Source of the DNA: Cordia subcordata | Lineage: Eukaryota; Streptophyta; Magnoliopsida; Boraginales; Cordiaceae | Length of the DNA stretch: 64,000 nucleotides | Direction: 5' to 3' | Assembly: GCA_028554755.1 (NCBI GenBank) | Contig: JAPTOF010000005.1 | Span: forward strand, 5,651,501-5,715,500 | In this document: positions 11,554-21,921 of the stretch, in pieces | Numbering within the stretch: position 1 is the first letter of the stretch | Layout of the letters: the number at the start of each line of letters is the position of its first letter | Made by a program: the position numbers and the translations under genes | Notes under the pieces: model-generated | What the model was told of the DNA's origin: nothing | What the model saw: only the letters and a program-made list of their open reading frames with translations | The model's database searches: none

Positions 11554-12497
11554 GGATTTTTTTTATTTTTTTTACCCAATTTTAATATACTGTGCAAAAA
11601 TGACCTGCTTTTGGATTGGATTTCAAAAATGACCCAATCTCGTTATAAGAACGCGCCGAGACCGCGTTCCGGGAACGCGGTTGCGTTTCCAAAATGCGGC
11701 CACGTTCCCAGAACGCGGCTGGTGTTTTTGCAACTTTTTTTTTTGAACATACCTTTTTTTTATTATGTATTTATGGGACGGTATTATACTTTTTCCTTAT
11801 GCAGTTATTTATGATCCGTGAATGCTTTTATTTCAGCATTATGGACATTATTTCAAGCTGGAGGCCGGTGCATTTGAAACAAGATGGATCGGTAAAACTA
11901 AGGTGGACGATGAAGGTGTACAGCATGCGGTCAATAAGGCCATGCTCCAACTTGCCCCAATAATCAAAATGCGTAGCGTATAGTTGTAATCTTGAATGTT
12001 GTTATGTAATATATATTAATTGTAATCTAAGTAATCCTATTTAGTTGTAATCTTGTTTTGTTTACTTAGTTGTAATTTTGTAATGTTTTGTTTACAATTA
12101 CAGCATAATGGTCACTTGAACAGAAAGAATTAAGTGTATAATGTCCAATTGATAATGTAGTGTCCATAATGCTAAAATAAAAGCATCCACGGATCATAAA
12201 TAATTGCATAAGGGAAAAGCGTAATACCGTCACATAAATACATAATGAAAAAAATAAGGTATGTTAAAAAAAAAAAGTTGCAAAAACACCATCCGCGTTC
12301 TGGGAACGCGACCGCATTCTGGGAATGCGACCGTGTTCCCAAAACGTAGTCTCGTTCTGGGAGCCCGCCCGACGAGTTCCCAGAACAAGATTGAGTTCCC
12401 AGAACGAGATTGGGTCATTTTTTAAATCCAATCCAAAAGTAGGTCATTTTTGCGCAGTATATTAAAAATTGGGTCAAAAAAATTTAAAAAAAAACCT
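11554..12497. mobile_element. MULE (long-TIR) element with 10-bp TSD
   Basis: This is a 944-bp element with inverted arms of about 300-340 bp. Both ends begin with a GG and T-run start leading to cccaattttaatatactg, then atgacc..cttttggattggatt, then GC-rich blocks built from gttcccagaacgcgg-like words, then ttatgatccgtg.atgcttttattt. It is flanked by a perfect 10-bp direct repeat, gacttttgag, at 11544-11553 and 12498-12507, and the LINE reading resumes across it. The arm length and 9-10 bp TSD are typical of Mutator-like elements. No transposase is present. Confidence 0.88.
11822..11983 (+). CDS. Small ORF in the MULE, possibly a captured gene fragment
   Basis: An ATG at 11822 opens a 53-codon frame ending at TAG 11981-11983. 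It starts inside the left inverted arm (MLLFQHYGHY) and runs into the unique centre. The central part is charged and protein-like (FKLEAGAFETRW, GKTKVDDEGVQ). Just before the centre the sequence reads ttttatttcag, like a splice acceptor, so it may be a captured exon rather than a true start. I do not recognise the protein family. It is uncertain whether it is expressed. Confidence 0.25.
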   Translation: MLLFQHYGHYFKLEAGAFETRWIGKTKVDDEGVQHAVNKAMLQLAPIIKMRSV

Positions 12498-12730
12498 GAC
12501 TTTTGAGCATAGGTTCTTTACAGGGGGAAATGGTAAGCCAAGTTTGGCAAATTTTTGTTGACTTTTTCAGGGTTTGTCCACCCAACTTTGCTAATGTCAA
12601 CCATTGGCTAGTGACGTGGATTTATTTAGGGGACCACTGTCTTGGGGGTTATATTTGTATTCTCATCCCAATATACATTCAAGGTACCACTCAAGCAAGC
12701 ATGTTTTCTACAAGGTTTATCTTTGTGTAA

Positions 12731-13109
12731 TAGACTTTGGCAACATGGTACACTAATGTGGAGTTTGCAGTGATCTTGGCCTCTCTTACGAGAGGTGATT
12801 TTGGCATACTACTATTTGCACTAGAAGGTGGAGACCATGAGAAGCAATTTGGCCTTACAGTGCAAAAGACTATTTTTTGGAGATGGGGGCAGGGCGATTA
12901 AAACCTAGCTCCATCTTCATGCTTTTTATTGATCATCGAGACATAACTACTGCTGGAGAGTTGACATTGCTACAAGTTGGTCCTCTCTCAAGTGGCATCT
13001 AACTTAAATTCGTACAAGCTAGTTCTTCCTCCAATTTTGGAATCTGTTGAAAGGTGCACATCTTCAATGCTTGTTTATGGTGACAATGTGGCCTTCTTTT
13101 ATCCGATAG
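12731..13109. other. Unassigned stretch between LINE and helicase remnant
   Basis: No feature is recognised. It may hold the eroded N-terminal part of the Helitron helicase or the 3' end of the LINE. Neither reading is supported by motifs. Confidence 0.3.
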
Positions 13110-14360
13110 GCTCTTATTTCATTTTCTTTGCCTTTGGAGTTGCAAACGAAGGTTTGAGAGAAATCTTGAAATTTACATTATCAGATTAGAAGGTAAACCA
13201 TTCGGTGGAATGATTGTTGTACTTGGTTGCAATTCTAGACAGATTCTACCTGTAATTTAATTTCAAACAGTAAAAGAGCTGATGTTGTGGATGCTTCAAT
13301 AAATAGATCATATTTATAGCAACACTACAAAGTGTTCACTCTACAAAGAAACATGAGAATACATTCTAGAGCAAATACAAATGAAGAAGTAGAAAAAAAA
13401 AATCAATTATTTTAGAAACTGGCTAATACAGGTTAAAGATGCGGCAATTAAAGCTATTAGAAGAAATGACGAAGTAGAAGTCACACGGATAAAAGATCCA
13501 CAAGAACACTTGCTCAACTTTGAATCAAATCCTATAGAGACCATCTTCAATGACACTTATTGAAATTTTTGGGAAAACCAATATAATGTAGTGTACTTGA
13601 GAGAAAGCGCCATTCTTGCACCAACAAATGAAATTGTTGATAACATAAATGATGTTATGCAAAGAGACCAAAGAATATTTCAGCTCAAACACAATTTTAA
13701 AAGCAAATGACAAAGCATATAACTTGGAAGTTCAATATCCAATAAAATCCTTGAACACTTTGAAGTTCCCAAGGATACCAAACCATTTATTGCAACTCAT
13801 AGTTGGTCTACCAGTAATGTTGCCAATATCCAATAAAATCCTTGAACACTTTGAAGTCCCCAAGGATACCAAACCATTTATTGCAACTCATAGTTGGTCT
13901 ACTAGTAATGTTGCTGAGGAGTGGTAATCCAAGTATAGAGATGCGCAATGACACGAGGATGATACTTACTCAAGTAGGTAAGTAGATACTTGAAACAATT
14001 ATAATCACAAGTTCTAATATTGGTCAAAAAGTCCTTATTCAAAAATAATCATGACTTTAGCTTAAAACATGTAGTCTTTCAAATCTCGAAGATAGTTTTA
14101 AGTTAAACCATGTTATGCCATGTCCATTAACAAAAGCCAAGGACAGACTTCAAATTTTGTTGGCATATATCTTCTAAAACTTATTTTTAGTCATGATTAA
14201 CTTCGCCTCACCATCTCAAGGGTCACTCCATCAAAAGGATTGAAGACATTATTGGGTAATGATCCAAAACCATAAGGATATACAAAAAATATAGTGTACA
14301 AAAAGGCTACAAAAAATTATAACAATATTCCTATTACAAGTCAAAGAAGATTGAGGACCT
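13110..14360 (+). pseudogene. Helitron-type Pif1 helicase remnant
   Basis: Shifting frames reproduce the order of the Pif1-like DNA helicase domain of plant Helitron Rep/helicase proteins. The motifs seen are FGGMIVVLG and RQILPVI (13195-13255), KRADVVDASINRSYL (13271-13318), LAPTNEIVDNIND (13616-13654) and LKFPRIPNH with VGLPVML (about 13760-13825). GNPSIEMRNDTRM follows, then NIGQKVLI and the C-terminal AMSINKSQGQT, the IYLLK-like box and ISRV (about 14110-14220). Stops and frameshifts are frequent, so it is not functional. No Rep motif or CTRR hairpin end is seen, and the parent Helitron cannot be bounded. Confidence 0.85.
13733..13914 (+). repeat. 91-bp tandem duplication in the helicase remnant
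   Basis: The phrase caatatccaataaaatcc starts at 13733 and again at 13824, and the two 91-bp units are nearly identical. The later copy of this region (around 15510) has a single unit. The expansion therefore happened only in this copy, or was lost from the other. Confidence 0.9.
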
Positions 14361-15391
14361 TTTCTCTTTTTTTTCTTAAAAAAAATAAAAGAGAATCAAC
14401 GGTAGTTCTCCATTTATCTCATTGATAACTCGAACTTAAGACCTACCAAATTCAAGTAAGGGATCCTTCCACTAAGCTACACCCTCTTGTCTTAAGGACC
14501 TGAAAATAACAAATTTATGATGAAGATAAGATTAGTTCAAGATTGTAAATATGTACCAATAAAGTGTAACAAAATTAGACATTCACTATAAAACCATTTA
14601 TGTAATCATATTTCATGTCTATTTTTATGCGTTTTGGATTTAATTGTGTGCATTTAATGTATATATTCTATCACTCTAATTTTATATTTGTGTAGGTAGA
14701 ATTGAAAAGAAATTTGAAGCAAAATTTTGAAATATGGCATGAAGAAAAGAAAAGAAAAAATTCTTGGAGAAGTTTTGAAGAAATACAACAAAAAAGGAAA
14801 AGCAAAGAATTGGAAACAAAATATATATATATATATATATATAAAGGTTTTGACAAAGTCAAAGAAGGAAAAGAAAAGAAGAAAACGAAAAATAGAAAGA
14901 TGGCCAATTGATAGTTGGCCCACATGGGCTTTCTTTCAATTCTTATGTAAACACACATCCATGCTTGGCCAAAGGGGGAGATTAGAAAGCATGTTAACTC
15001 TCCATATGAGAGTTATTTGTCTACTTTAAAGTTGGGCTTTAAGTCATGTTTGTGCCAATTTTTGAGTGTTTTGGTTAGTAAATGTCATTAGTTCAAGTTT
15101 GGTATAGTTTTGAAGCACGTTTACTTAGTTTGGTGTTGTTTTAGTTATTTGTAAGGTGAACCCATGAGAAGGTGGTTGGAGCAAAGAAGATTCATGCCTA
15201 AAGTAGCCAGGAGAGGAGGAAGATGCAAGAGAATTTCGAACCTAGTTGCAAGCTTCCCATCTGAATGGGAAAATTTCTTATCTAATAGCCTGCCAAAGCT
15301 AAATTTTCAACACCAGACAGAGAACTTCCTATGTAGCAGGGAGATTTTGCCATCCAGATGGGGCTGGGCTTGTAAAGATGCATGGAGTTGG

Positions 15392-16090
15392 TGAAATTGT
15401 TAATAACATAAATAATCATGTTATGCAAAAAATATAAGGGAGACCAAAGAATATTTCAGCTCAAACACAATTTTAAAAGCAAATGACAAAGCATCTAACT
15501 TGGAAGTTCAATATCCAATAAAATCCTTGAACAATTTGAAGTTCCCAAGGATACCAAACCATTTATTACAACTCATAGTTGTTCTACTAGTAATGTTGCT
15601 CAGGAGTGGTAATCCAAGTATGGGGATGTGCAATGACACAAGGATGATACTTACTCAAGTAGGTAAATAGATACTTTGAAGCAATTATAATCACAAGTTC
15701 TAATATTGGTCAAAAAGTCCTTATTCAAAAATAATCATGACTTTAGCTGAAAACAAGTAGTCTTTCGAATCTCAAAGATAGTTTTAAGTTAAACCATGCT
15801 ATGCAATGTCCATTAACAAAGCCAAGGACAGACTTTAAACTTTGTTGACATATATCTCCTAAAACTTATTTTTAGTCATGATTAACTTCACATCACCACC
15901 TCAAGTGTTACTTCATCAAAAGGATTGAAGACATTGTTGGGTAATGATCTAAAACCAAAAGGATATATAAAAAATACTGTGTACAAAAAGGCCACAAAAA
16001 ATTATAACAATATTCCTATTCCAAGTCAAAGAAGATTAAGGACCTTTTCTCTTTTTTTCTTAAAAAAAATAAAAGAGAATCAATGGTAGT
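15392..16090 (+). pseudogene. Second partial copy of the Helitron helicase
   Basis: This is the duplicated C-terminal part of the helicase remnant. The same motifs appear in order with a few extra substitutions: helicase motifs from ANDKASNLEV on, AMSINK and QGQT boxes. It has no independent origin. Confidence 0.8.
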
Positions 16091-16281
16091 TTTCCACTTA
16101 TCTCATTGACAACTCGAACTCAAGACCTACCAGATTCAAGTGAAGGATTCTTCCACTAAGCTACACCCTCTTGTCTTGAGGACCTCAAAATAACAAATTT
16201 ATGATGAAGATAGGATCAGTTCAAGATTGTAAATATGTACCAATAAAGTGTAACAAAATTAGACATTTACTATAAAACCAT

Positions 16282-16688
16282 TTATGTAATCATATTTCAT
16301 GCCTATTTCTATGCATTTTGGATTTAATTGTGTGCATTTAATGAATATATTCTATCACTCTAATTGTTTATGTAGGTAGAATTGAAAAGAAATTTGAAGA
16401 AATTTGAAGCAAAATTTTGAAATGTGGCATGAAGAAAAGAAAAGAAAGGAAGAAATTCTTGGAGAATAATTCTTGGAGAAGTTTTGAAGAAATACAACAA
16501 AAAAGGAAGAGCAAAGAATTGGAAACAAAATTAAAAAAACAAGGTTTTAACAAAGTCAAAGAAGGAAAAAGAAAAGAAGAAAAAGAAAAATAGAAAGATG
16601 GCCAATTGATAGTTGGCATATGTGGGCTTTTTTCAATTCTTATATAAACACACATCCATGCTTAGCCAGAGGGGGAGGTTAGAAAGCC
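16282..16688 (+). repeat. B 5' LTR, segment 1
   Basis: This is the first part of the B LTR, up to the A insertion. It matches 29787-30197, through gccagagggggagattagaaag. Its last five bases are the left AAGCC target duplication of element A. Confidence 0.88.
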
Positions 16689-18048
16689 TGTTAACTCTTC
16701 ATATGAGAGTTATTCGTCTTCTTTAAAGTTGGGTTTTAAGTCATGTTTGTGTCAATTTTTGAGTCTTTTGGTTAGTAAATGTCATTAGTTCAAGTTTGGT
16801 CTAGTTTTGAAGCACGTTTACTTAGTTTGGTTTTGTTTTGGTTATTTTTAAGGTGAACCCATGAGAAGGTGGTTGGAGCAAAGAAGATTCATGCCTAAAG
16901 TAGCAAGGAGAGAAGGAAGATGCAAGAGAATTTCAAACCTAGCTACAAGCTTCCCATCTAAATGGGAAATTTTCCCATCTAATAGGCTGCCAGAGCTGAA
17001 TTTTCAACACCAAACAGAGAGTTTCATATTTAGTAGGGAGATTTTGCAACCCAAATGGGGCTCGATTTGTAAAGACACGAGAAGCTAGTGATTATGGGCC
17101 AATTTTACCTTATTTTAGGCATCCAACTAAAGGTATTTAAGGGGTTTTGAACCTAATCAGAGGAGAAACATTCTACACCTTGGAGAACAAGATTGGACAT
17201 GTTTGGAGTGGAGAAACATCAAGATTTTGAAGGATTTGCCGCAACATAACAAAGCTTTTCCATTCTTTCTCTCTCATTTAGTCTCTCTTTATTATGCTTC
17301 AATTTTATAACACTTTAGGAATGCTTTTGATGGCTTTGTTGAACTAATTTCTTATTCTAGGATTACAATGGATTATTTTGTTGATTAATTGAGTTTTATT
17401 TCCATTCTATTCCATCTTTGATTGAGTAATTGATTATTTATTCATTCTTGAGCAAATTGTTATTTAATAGCCTGGCCAGCTATTAATTTGACAGAAATTA
17501 ATGGAACTGAAAAAGAAAATTGGGTTTTAGGTCTAGAACAAATAGCCTTTATTCGAATTAATCTAAGTGGAGAAGATTAATTTGAGTCGTAATTAGGAAA
17601 GACATGTACCTAATTACCTCAGGTGGACGAATTAACGCTAAACTTAATCAATTTAATTGAGCCTTTAGGCATAGGCGTATAACCTCTGGTTTAGATTGAA
17701 TTAGTACTTTAATTGCTCAACAAAGGGTCAAAGAGATAATAGTTCCTCAAGCTGGTAATCGATCTCAGTTATGATGGATGGGATGAAAATAAATAAATTG
17801 ACTTGGCATTAGATGAAACTGTAGTCCTAGGCGTTCTCCATTGATTTTGTTATTTATTATATTTTGTTATTTAATTTTGAGTGGTTAGTTCTTGCAATTC
17901 CCAATATTTAGCGATTTGACTATGGTTTAAGGATAATAGTAGGTGATTAACATCAAAATTGGTTAACGCTTCTCAAAGGAACAATCTCTATTCATCATTA
18001 TATTACTTATGCAATATGTATACTTGCGTGTGCAATATTCTAGCAACA
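16689..18048 (+). repeat. A 5' LTR
   Basis: It begins TGTTAACTC and ends TAGCAACA. It aligns along its length with 21922-23270 and, in reverse, with 59486-61109. Recurrent imperfect palindromes of the type CCATCnnnATGG occur in the first third. The first 400 bp also occur at 14992-15391 through the tandem duplication. Confidence 0.9.
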
Positions 18049-18054
18049 AGTTTT

Positions 18055-18071
18055 TGGTGCTGTTGTCAGGG
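18055..18071 (+). other. A primer-binding site (tRNA-Asp type)
   Basis: TGGTGCTGTTGTCAGGG lies 6 bp after the LTR end. It matches the 3' end complement of tRNA-Asp (TGGCGCCGTTGCCGGGG) apart from C-to-T-type changes, which is the usual primer site of Athila/Tat-like elements. Confidence 0.8.
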
Positions 18072-18274
18072 AGCCAATTACTAATTTTTGTTTGTTGACA
18101 TTGACACATTTATTCTTCGCCTAGCTTAAATTTTCTTTTTCTTTTATTTTTTTAGGTACTCTTGATCTTTGTCTACGAATTAGTCAAAACCCTAAGTTGC
18201 CGCTGCTGGACTTGGAGATTGAGAAAACCTTGCGCAAGCTGAAAAAGTTGAGTATTCAATTTGGATAAATAAAG

Positions 18275-19661
18275 ATGGCTGAAGATAACAATCAACCAAG
18301 AAGATGAGAAGTCCATCATGGATTATGCCGTGCCATACATTGATTCTTTGAAGTTGAGTATTCGGAGACTAGCAAAGTAGCCAACAATTTTAAAATAAAG
18401 TCAGCTATGATTCAAATACTTGAGGCAAACCAATTCCATGGGTAGTCATATGAAGATCCTGCAAAACATGTCAAGAAATTCTTGAAGCCTAGTGACATCT
18501 TTAAATACAATGGAGTACATATTGATGCCATTAGGTTGACTTTGTTTCCATTCAGTTTAGTTGGTAGAGCACATGATTGGCTTGAAAGTTTGCCTGATGA
18601 ATCTATTACAACTTGGGATGGGCTAATAGATTTGTTCTTGGCTAAATTCTTTCCTCCTACCAAGACTGCCCAAATAAGGAATGACATTCAGAATTTCAAG
18701 CAGCAGTCACTTGAAACATTGTATAAGGCATGGGATCGTTTCAAGGATATATTAAAGAGATGCCCACATTATCAAATCCCAAATTGGTTACAAGTAAAAT
18801 CATTTTTCAAGAGGTTATCAAGGATGGACAAAGGTAATCTCAACGTAGTAGCCAGTAGAAACTTATTGATTAAAGGTCCAGTAGAGGCTATTAAAATAAT
18901 TGAAGAGATGGCATCTAGATCTCAACAGTGGATGGACCCTAGCAAAGATGTAAGTAGAACTGTGGGTATGATTGACTTTGATGCATTAACCAAATTGACT
19001 ACAGACTTGGCAGCACTAAGAAAGGAAGTAACGCAAAGCAGAAATAATAATCAAGTTGTAGCTATGTATAACCAGTTCTAGCAGTCTGTGATTATTGTGG
19101 TGACAATCATTATCACTACCAGTGCTCATATAACATTGAAGATGTAAACCACGTTTGGAACCAAAACAAGCAGCAGAATAACCCGTTTTCAAATTCCTAC
19201 AGTCAAGGTTAGAGGAGTCATCCCAACTTTTCTTGGGCTAACAATTAGGAAAAGTTTACTCAGCCTAGACTAGTTGGACCACTAGGATTTCAACAAAACC
19301 AACATCAAAGGAAGCAAGGAAGGCCAGTTTGAAAGATTTGTTCCAATAGTTCATTGTGTCAACTGATGTTAGGATGAAGGCATTGGAAAATCAAGTGGGT
19401 CAGTTACCTCAAGCTTTTCATAATAGGCCACAGGGAGCTTTGCCTTCAGATATTCAACCTCCTCTTAATGCCAATAATCAGAAAGAGAGTACAATTATCA
19501 TTTTGAGAAGTGGTGAGGAGTTGCCGAGTCCATTACCAACAACTAAAGTTAATAAGGAAAGTCAGTCGTATGTCTCTCTTAAGGAAGGAACTTTGGAAAA
19601 AAAGCAGGAAAGCACAAAGAAAACGTGGTTCAAAAGGGGTAATCAGTTGAAAAGCCCATAA
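18275..19661 (+). pseudogene. A gag polyprotein remnant
   Basis: The start MAEDNNQ at 18275 is shared with the minus-strand copy (MAKENNQ), which supports it. A TGA appears within about 10 codons. From 18482 to 19081 the frame is open and gives the Retrotrans_gag capsid core: DAIRLTLFPFSLVGRA, DWLESLP, WDGLIDLFLAKFFPP, IRNDIQNFKQ, ETLYKAWDRFKDIL. A zinc-knuckle-like CDYC..H....C follows near 19090-19125 in another frame. An open tail from 19356 to 19661 carries VGQLPQAF and SGEELP. Stops and frameshifts make it non-coding today. Gag packages the RNA in the particle. Confidence 0.88.
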
Positions 19662-19669
19662 ATGAAGTT

Positions 19670-20494
19670 GCCAAGCCAGTTTATCCTCCACCACGATTCC
19701 TACAAAGATTACTGAAAACCAAGCTAGACAAGCAATTTCAGAGGTTTCTAGAGGTATTTAAGAAGGTTTCAACAAATATACCTTTTATTGAAGCTCTAGA
19801 GCAAATGCCTAGGTACGCAAAGTTTATGACATATATCTTGTCTAAAAAGAAGATGCTAGGTGATTATGAGACTATAGCACTTACTAAGGAGTATAGTGTG
19901 ATTATTACGAGGAAGCTTCCACCTAAGCTAAAGGATCCCAAAAGCTTTACTATTAGTTGTGCCATTGGGTCTCAGACTTTCAGCCAAGCACTTTGTGATT
20001 TAGGGGCTAGCGTCAATTTGATGTCGCTTTTGATAGCTTAGAGGCTAGGTTTGAGGAATGGCAAGCCTACTTCAGTTACCTCGCCGATGGTAGACAAAAC
20101 TTTGAATTTTTCTAGAGGTATTGTTGAGGAAGTTCTATTCAAGGTGGACAAATTTATTTTGCCAGTAGATTTTATTATTCTTGACATAGAGGAGGATAAG
20201 GATGTACCACTGATTCTTGGGATGCTATTCTTTACAACTGGAAGAGCTTTGATAGATGTTCAAGCAGATGAATTGACCATAAGAGTGAATGATCAAAAGG
20301 TAACTTTTCATATTTACTCTTCTCTGAAGCAGCCCAATGACCATGAAGAATGCTTTACAACATGCAATTTGAGTAAGAATCCGATAGAGTACCTTGAGCT
20401 TATGCTTTCATCATTTTGTCCTAATGGCAAGTATCCATATCTCGATGTCTCGGAGCAAAATGTGAAGGAGAGAGATGAGTTCAAGCCACATTGA
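19670..20494 (+). pseudogene. A aspartic protease remnant
   Basis: The frame carries FTISCAIGSQTF and then ALCDLGASVNLM, the catalytic loop of retropepsins in the DLGA form that Athila/Tat-like elements often show. A stop TAG at 20039-20041 (after SLLIA) splits it. The rest continues from 20042 with the VDKFILPVDF..LD block and VPLILG, typical of the C-terminal flap and helix. It ends at TGA 20492-20494 after ERDEFKPH. The expected reverse transcriptase does not follow. Confidence 0.85.
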
Positions 20495-21229
20495 CAGTTT
20501 TAGGGGAGTCTCTCTTTCACTTATTTTATTTTATTTTTATTTTAGCTTTCACAGTTTATTTTTAATGTTTATTTGTGTTGTGTCTTTTACTCTCAATCCT
20601 CCACATTAAGGACGACATGGCCTTTAAGTTTAGAGGGTCTAGTTTTCTTTTTCTTTCTTTCTTTTTGTGTTTTCCTTTTTGTGTATATTTTCCAATATGC
20701 AATGTTGATCTTTGTTTTTTGTTGAGCCTTTGAAAGCTTATTCTGTGGTCTTAAGTACATGATTGGTCCTACTTACCGAGTTTCTAGTTTTGCTTAAGGT
20801 AGAGTGCCTTAAACTTTGAACACATAGATGGTCTATCTTGTATTGCTTGGCTTAGAAAGTTTTATGCTTTGTTTATTTTTGGTTGAGTTCTTCTTCCTTA
20901 GAATTTGCTCTATTTTCCTCTCAAGGCAAAAATTTTAAAGCTCTCACTCACTTAGGAGATGATTTAGGAATTTATTTGGACCATGTGAGCCTTTTTTAGC
21001 CTACTTGATTATTTATATACCCTTAGTAACCATGTTAAGCCTGAGCCTATTGTTGTTTAGCCTAGTGAATATATCCTAGCTTAAAGTTAATTTAACCTAT
21101 ACCCTCATATCCTTAGCAATTGGAATGTTTAAAGATCAAATGAACCATGTATAATGGAATATATGTGTAATGCTTTAATAGCTTTTGTTATGTTTGTCCT
21201 TTATCTCTGTATTACTTCCTTTAGATTGC

Positions 21230-21265
<36 letters not shown>

Positions 21266-21921
21266 AAATATTGCTTTGGACACTATAAAAAAATGAGAAA
21301 AAATGAAAAGAAAGAAAAAAAAAGATAAAAGTGAAAAGAGAAAAAGTAATAGAAAATTGCAATTCTTAAGTTTTGTACCCCAAGATGCGCAAAGAAATAA
21401 GTTTGGGGTCGTTGTTTCTTTTTGTTCTTAAGTTGATGTTTAAAAAGGTGTAAGGGCAATTCATGTGTTAAAGGAATGTAGAAATGTAGCTCATTTGGTC
21501 CAAGAACACCTAATTGTTAGGGATCGATTAGCCTTGTTATTATCCTTACCACACCTTATCCCTAGCCTTACGTTACAACCTTGATAGACCTTTTGATTCG
21601 AGGCGAGTGAGTTGCCTACACTAGCGGTGAGAGGCGAGGCGAGCAAATATATAAAGAGTAAGGCTTGGTCACTTATATCCTACGCATAAACCAATCTAGG
21701 TTGTGTGCTTGTTAGACTATTTTCACACACAAACAAAGGTTAATTCCCTAAAGGATTAACTAGTGGTTGGTTTGCAGATTCTTGAGAATGTACAAGGACC
21801 ACGAGTGGGTCGACTTTGGCTCAGTTTTCATGTTTGAGTTATGCTTGTGTTCGTTTTCATTTTGGAGTTATGTGTTGAGTCTTGTCTTTTGCTAGCTAGC
21901 AAAATTTTAAGTTCGGGAACG
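20495..21921 (+). other. A 3' non-coding region and polypurine tract
   Basis: No coding domain is seen. The sequence has a GA microsatellite at 21232-21260 and an A/G-rich stretch (21260-21360) of the kind found in this position in Tat/Athila relatives. The same region recurs in reverse at 61110-62510. The last bases before the LTR (aagttcgggaacg, 21909-21921) correspond to aagtttgggggta in the other copy, a degenerate polypurine tract. Confidence 0.7.

Larger units (their letters stand above)
8331..12730 (+). mobile_element. Dead LINE (L1-type non-LTR retrotransposon), interrupted twice
   Basis: Degenerate translation follows the order of a plant L1-type ORF2. The endonuclease comes first at about 8340-8600 (RGDFNTI, then RFTWTNK and LDRA) and resumes at about 9455 with LAKGHSNHCPLL. 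A linker at 9700-9920 carries LDDIFGKVNTA. Reverse transcriptase follows at about 10160-11350 (SGFVQGRLIGDNIL, the decayed counterpart of KLDMAKAYD, YLGVPFHKGH). The zf-RVT region lies at about 11400-11550 (PNKVSFFKC, LASKCVCCN) and resumes at 12508. Many stops and frameshifts make it inactive. A hAT-like element (8597-9441) and a MULE (11554-12497) split it, and 11038-11345 is an internal tandem duplication. No poly-A tail or target-site duplication could be fixed. Confidence 0.85.
13629..17087 (+). repeat. 1.76-kb tandem duplication spanning helicase, B LTR and A LTR
   Basis: Copy 1 is 13629-15391 and copy 2 is 15392 to about 17087. Each contains, in order, the helicase C-terminal part, an unassigned stretch, the first about 395-405 bp of LTR B (from 14598 and 16282) and the first about 400 bp of LTR A (from 14992 and 16689). 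The junction at about 15391 joins LTR A directly to helicase sequence, with a tga/gtga microhomology. The duplication therefore postdates both LTR insertions. Confidence 0.88.

Noticed and set aside
14654..15029. Overlapping lysine-rich and tyrosine/isoleucine-rich ORFs on both strands
   Set aside because: They run through A-rich LTR B sequence and an AT microsatellite. They are composition artefacts of the LTR.
14598..15391. Independent solo LTRs of A and B
   Set aside because: They end exactly at the junction of the 1.76-kb tandem duplication and match the start of the complete elements, so they are duplicated pieces rather than solo LTRs.
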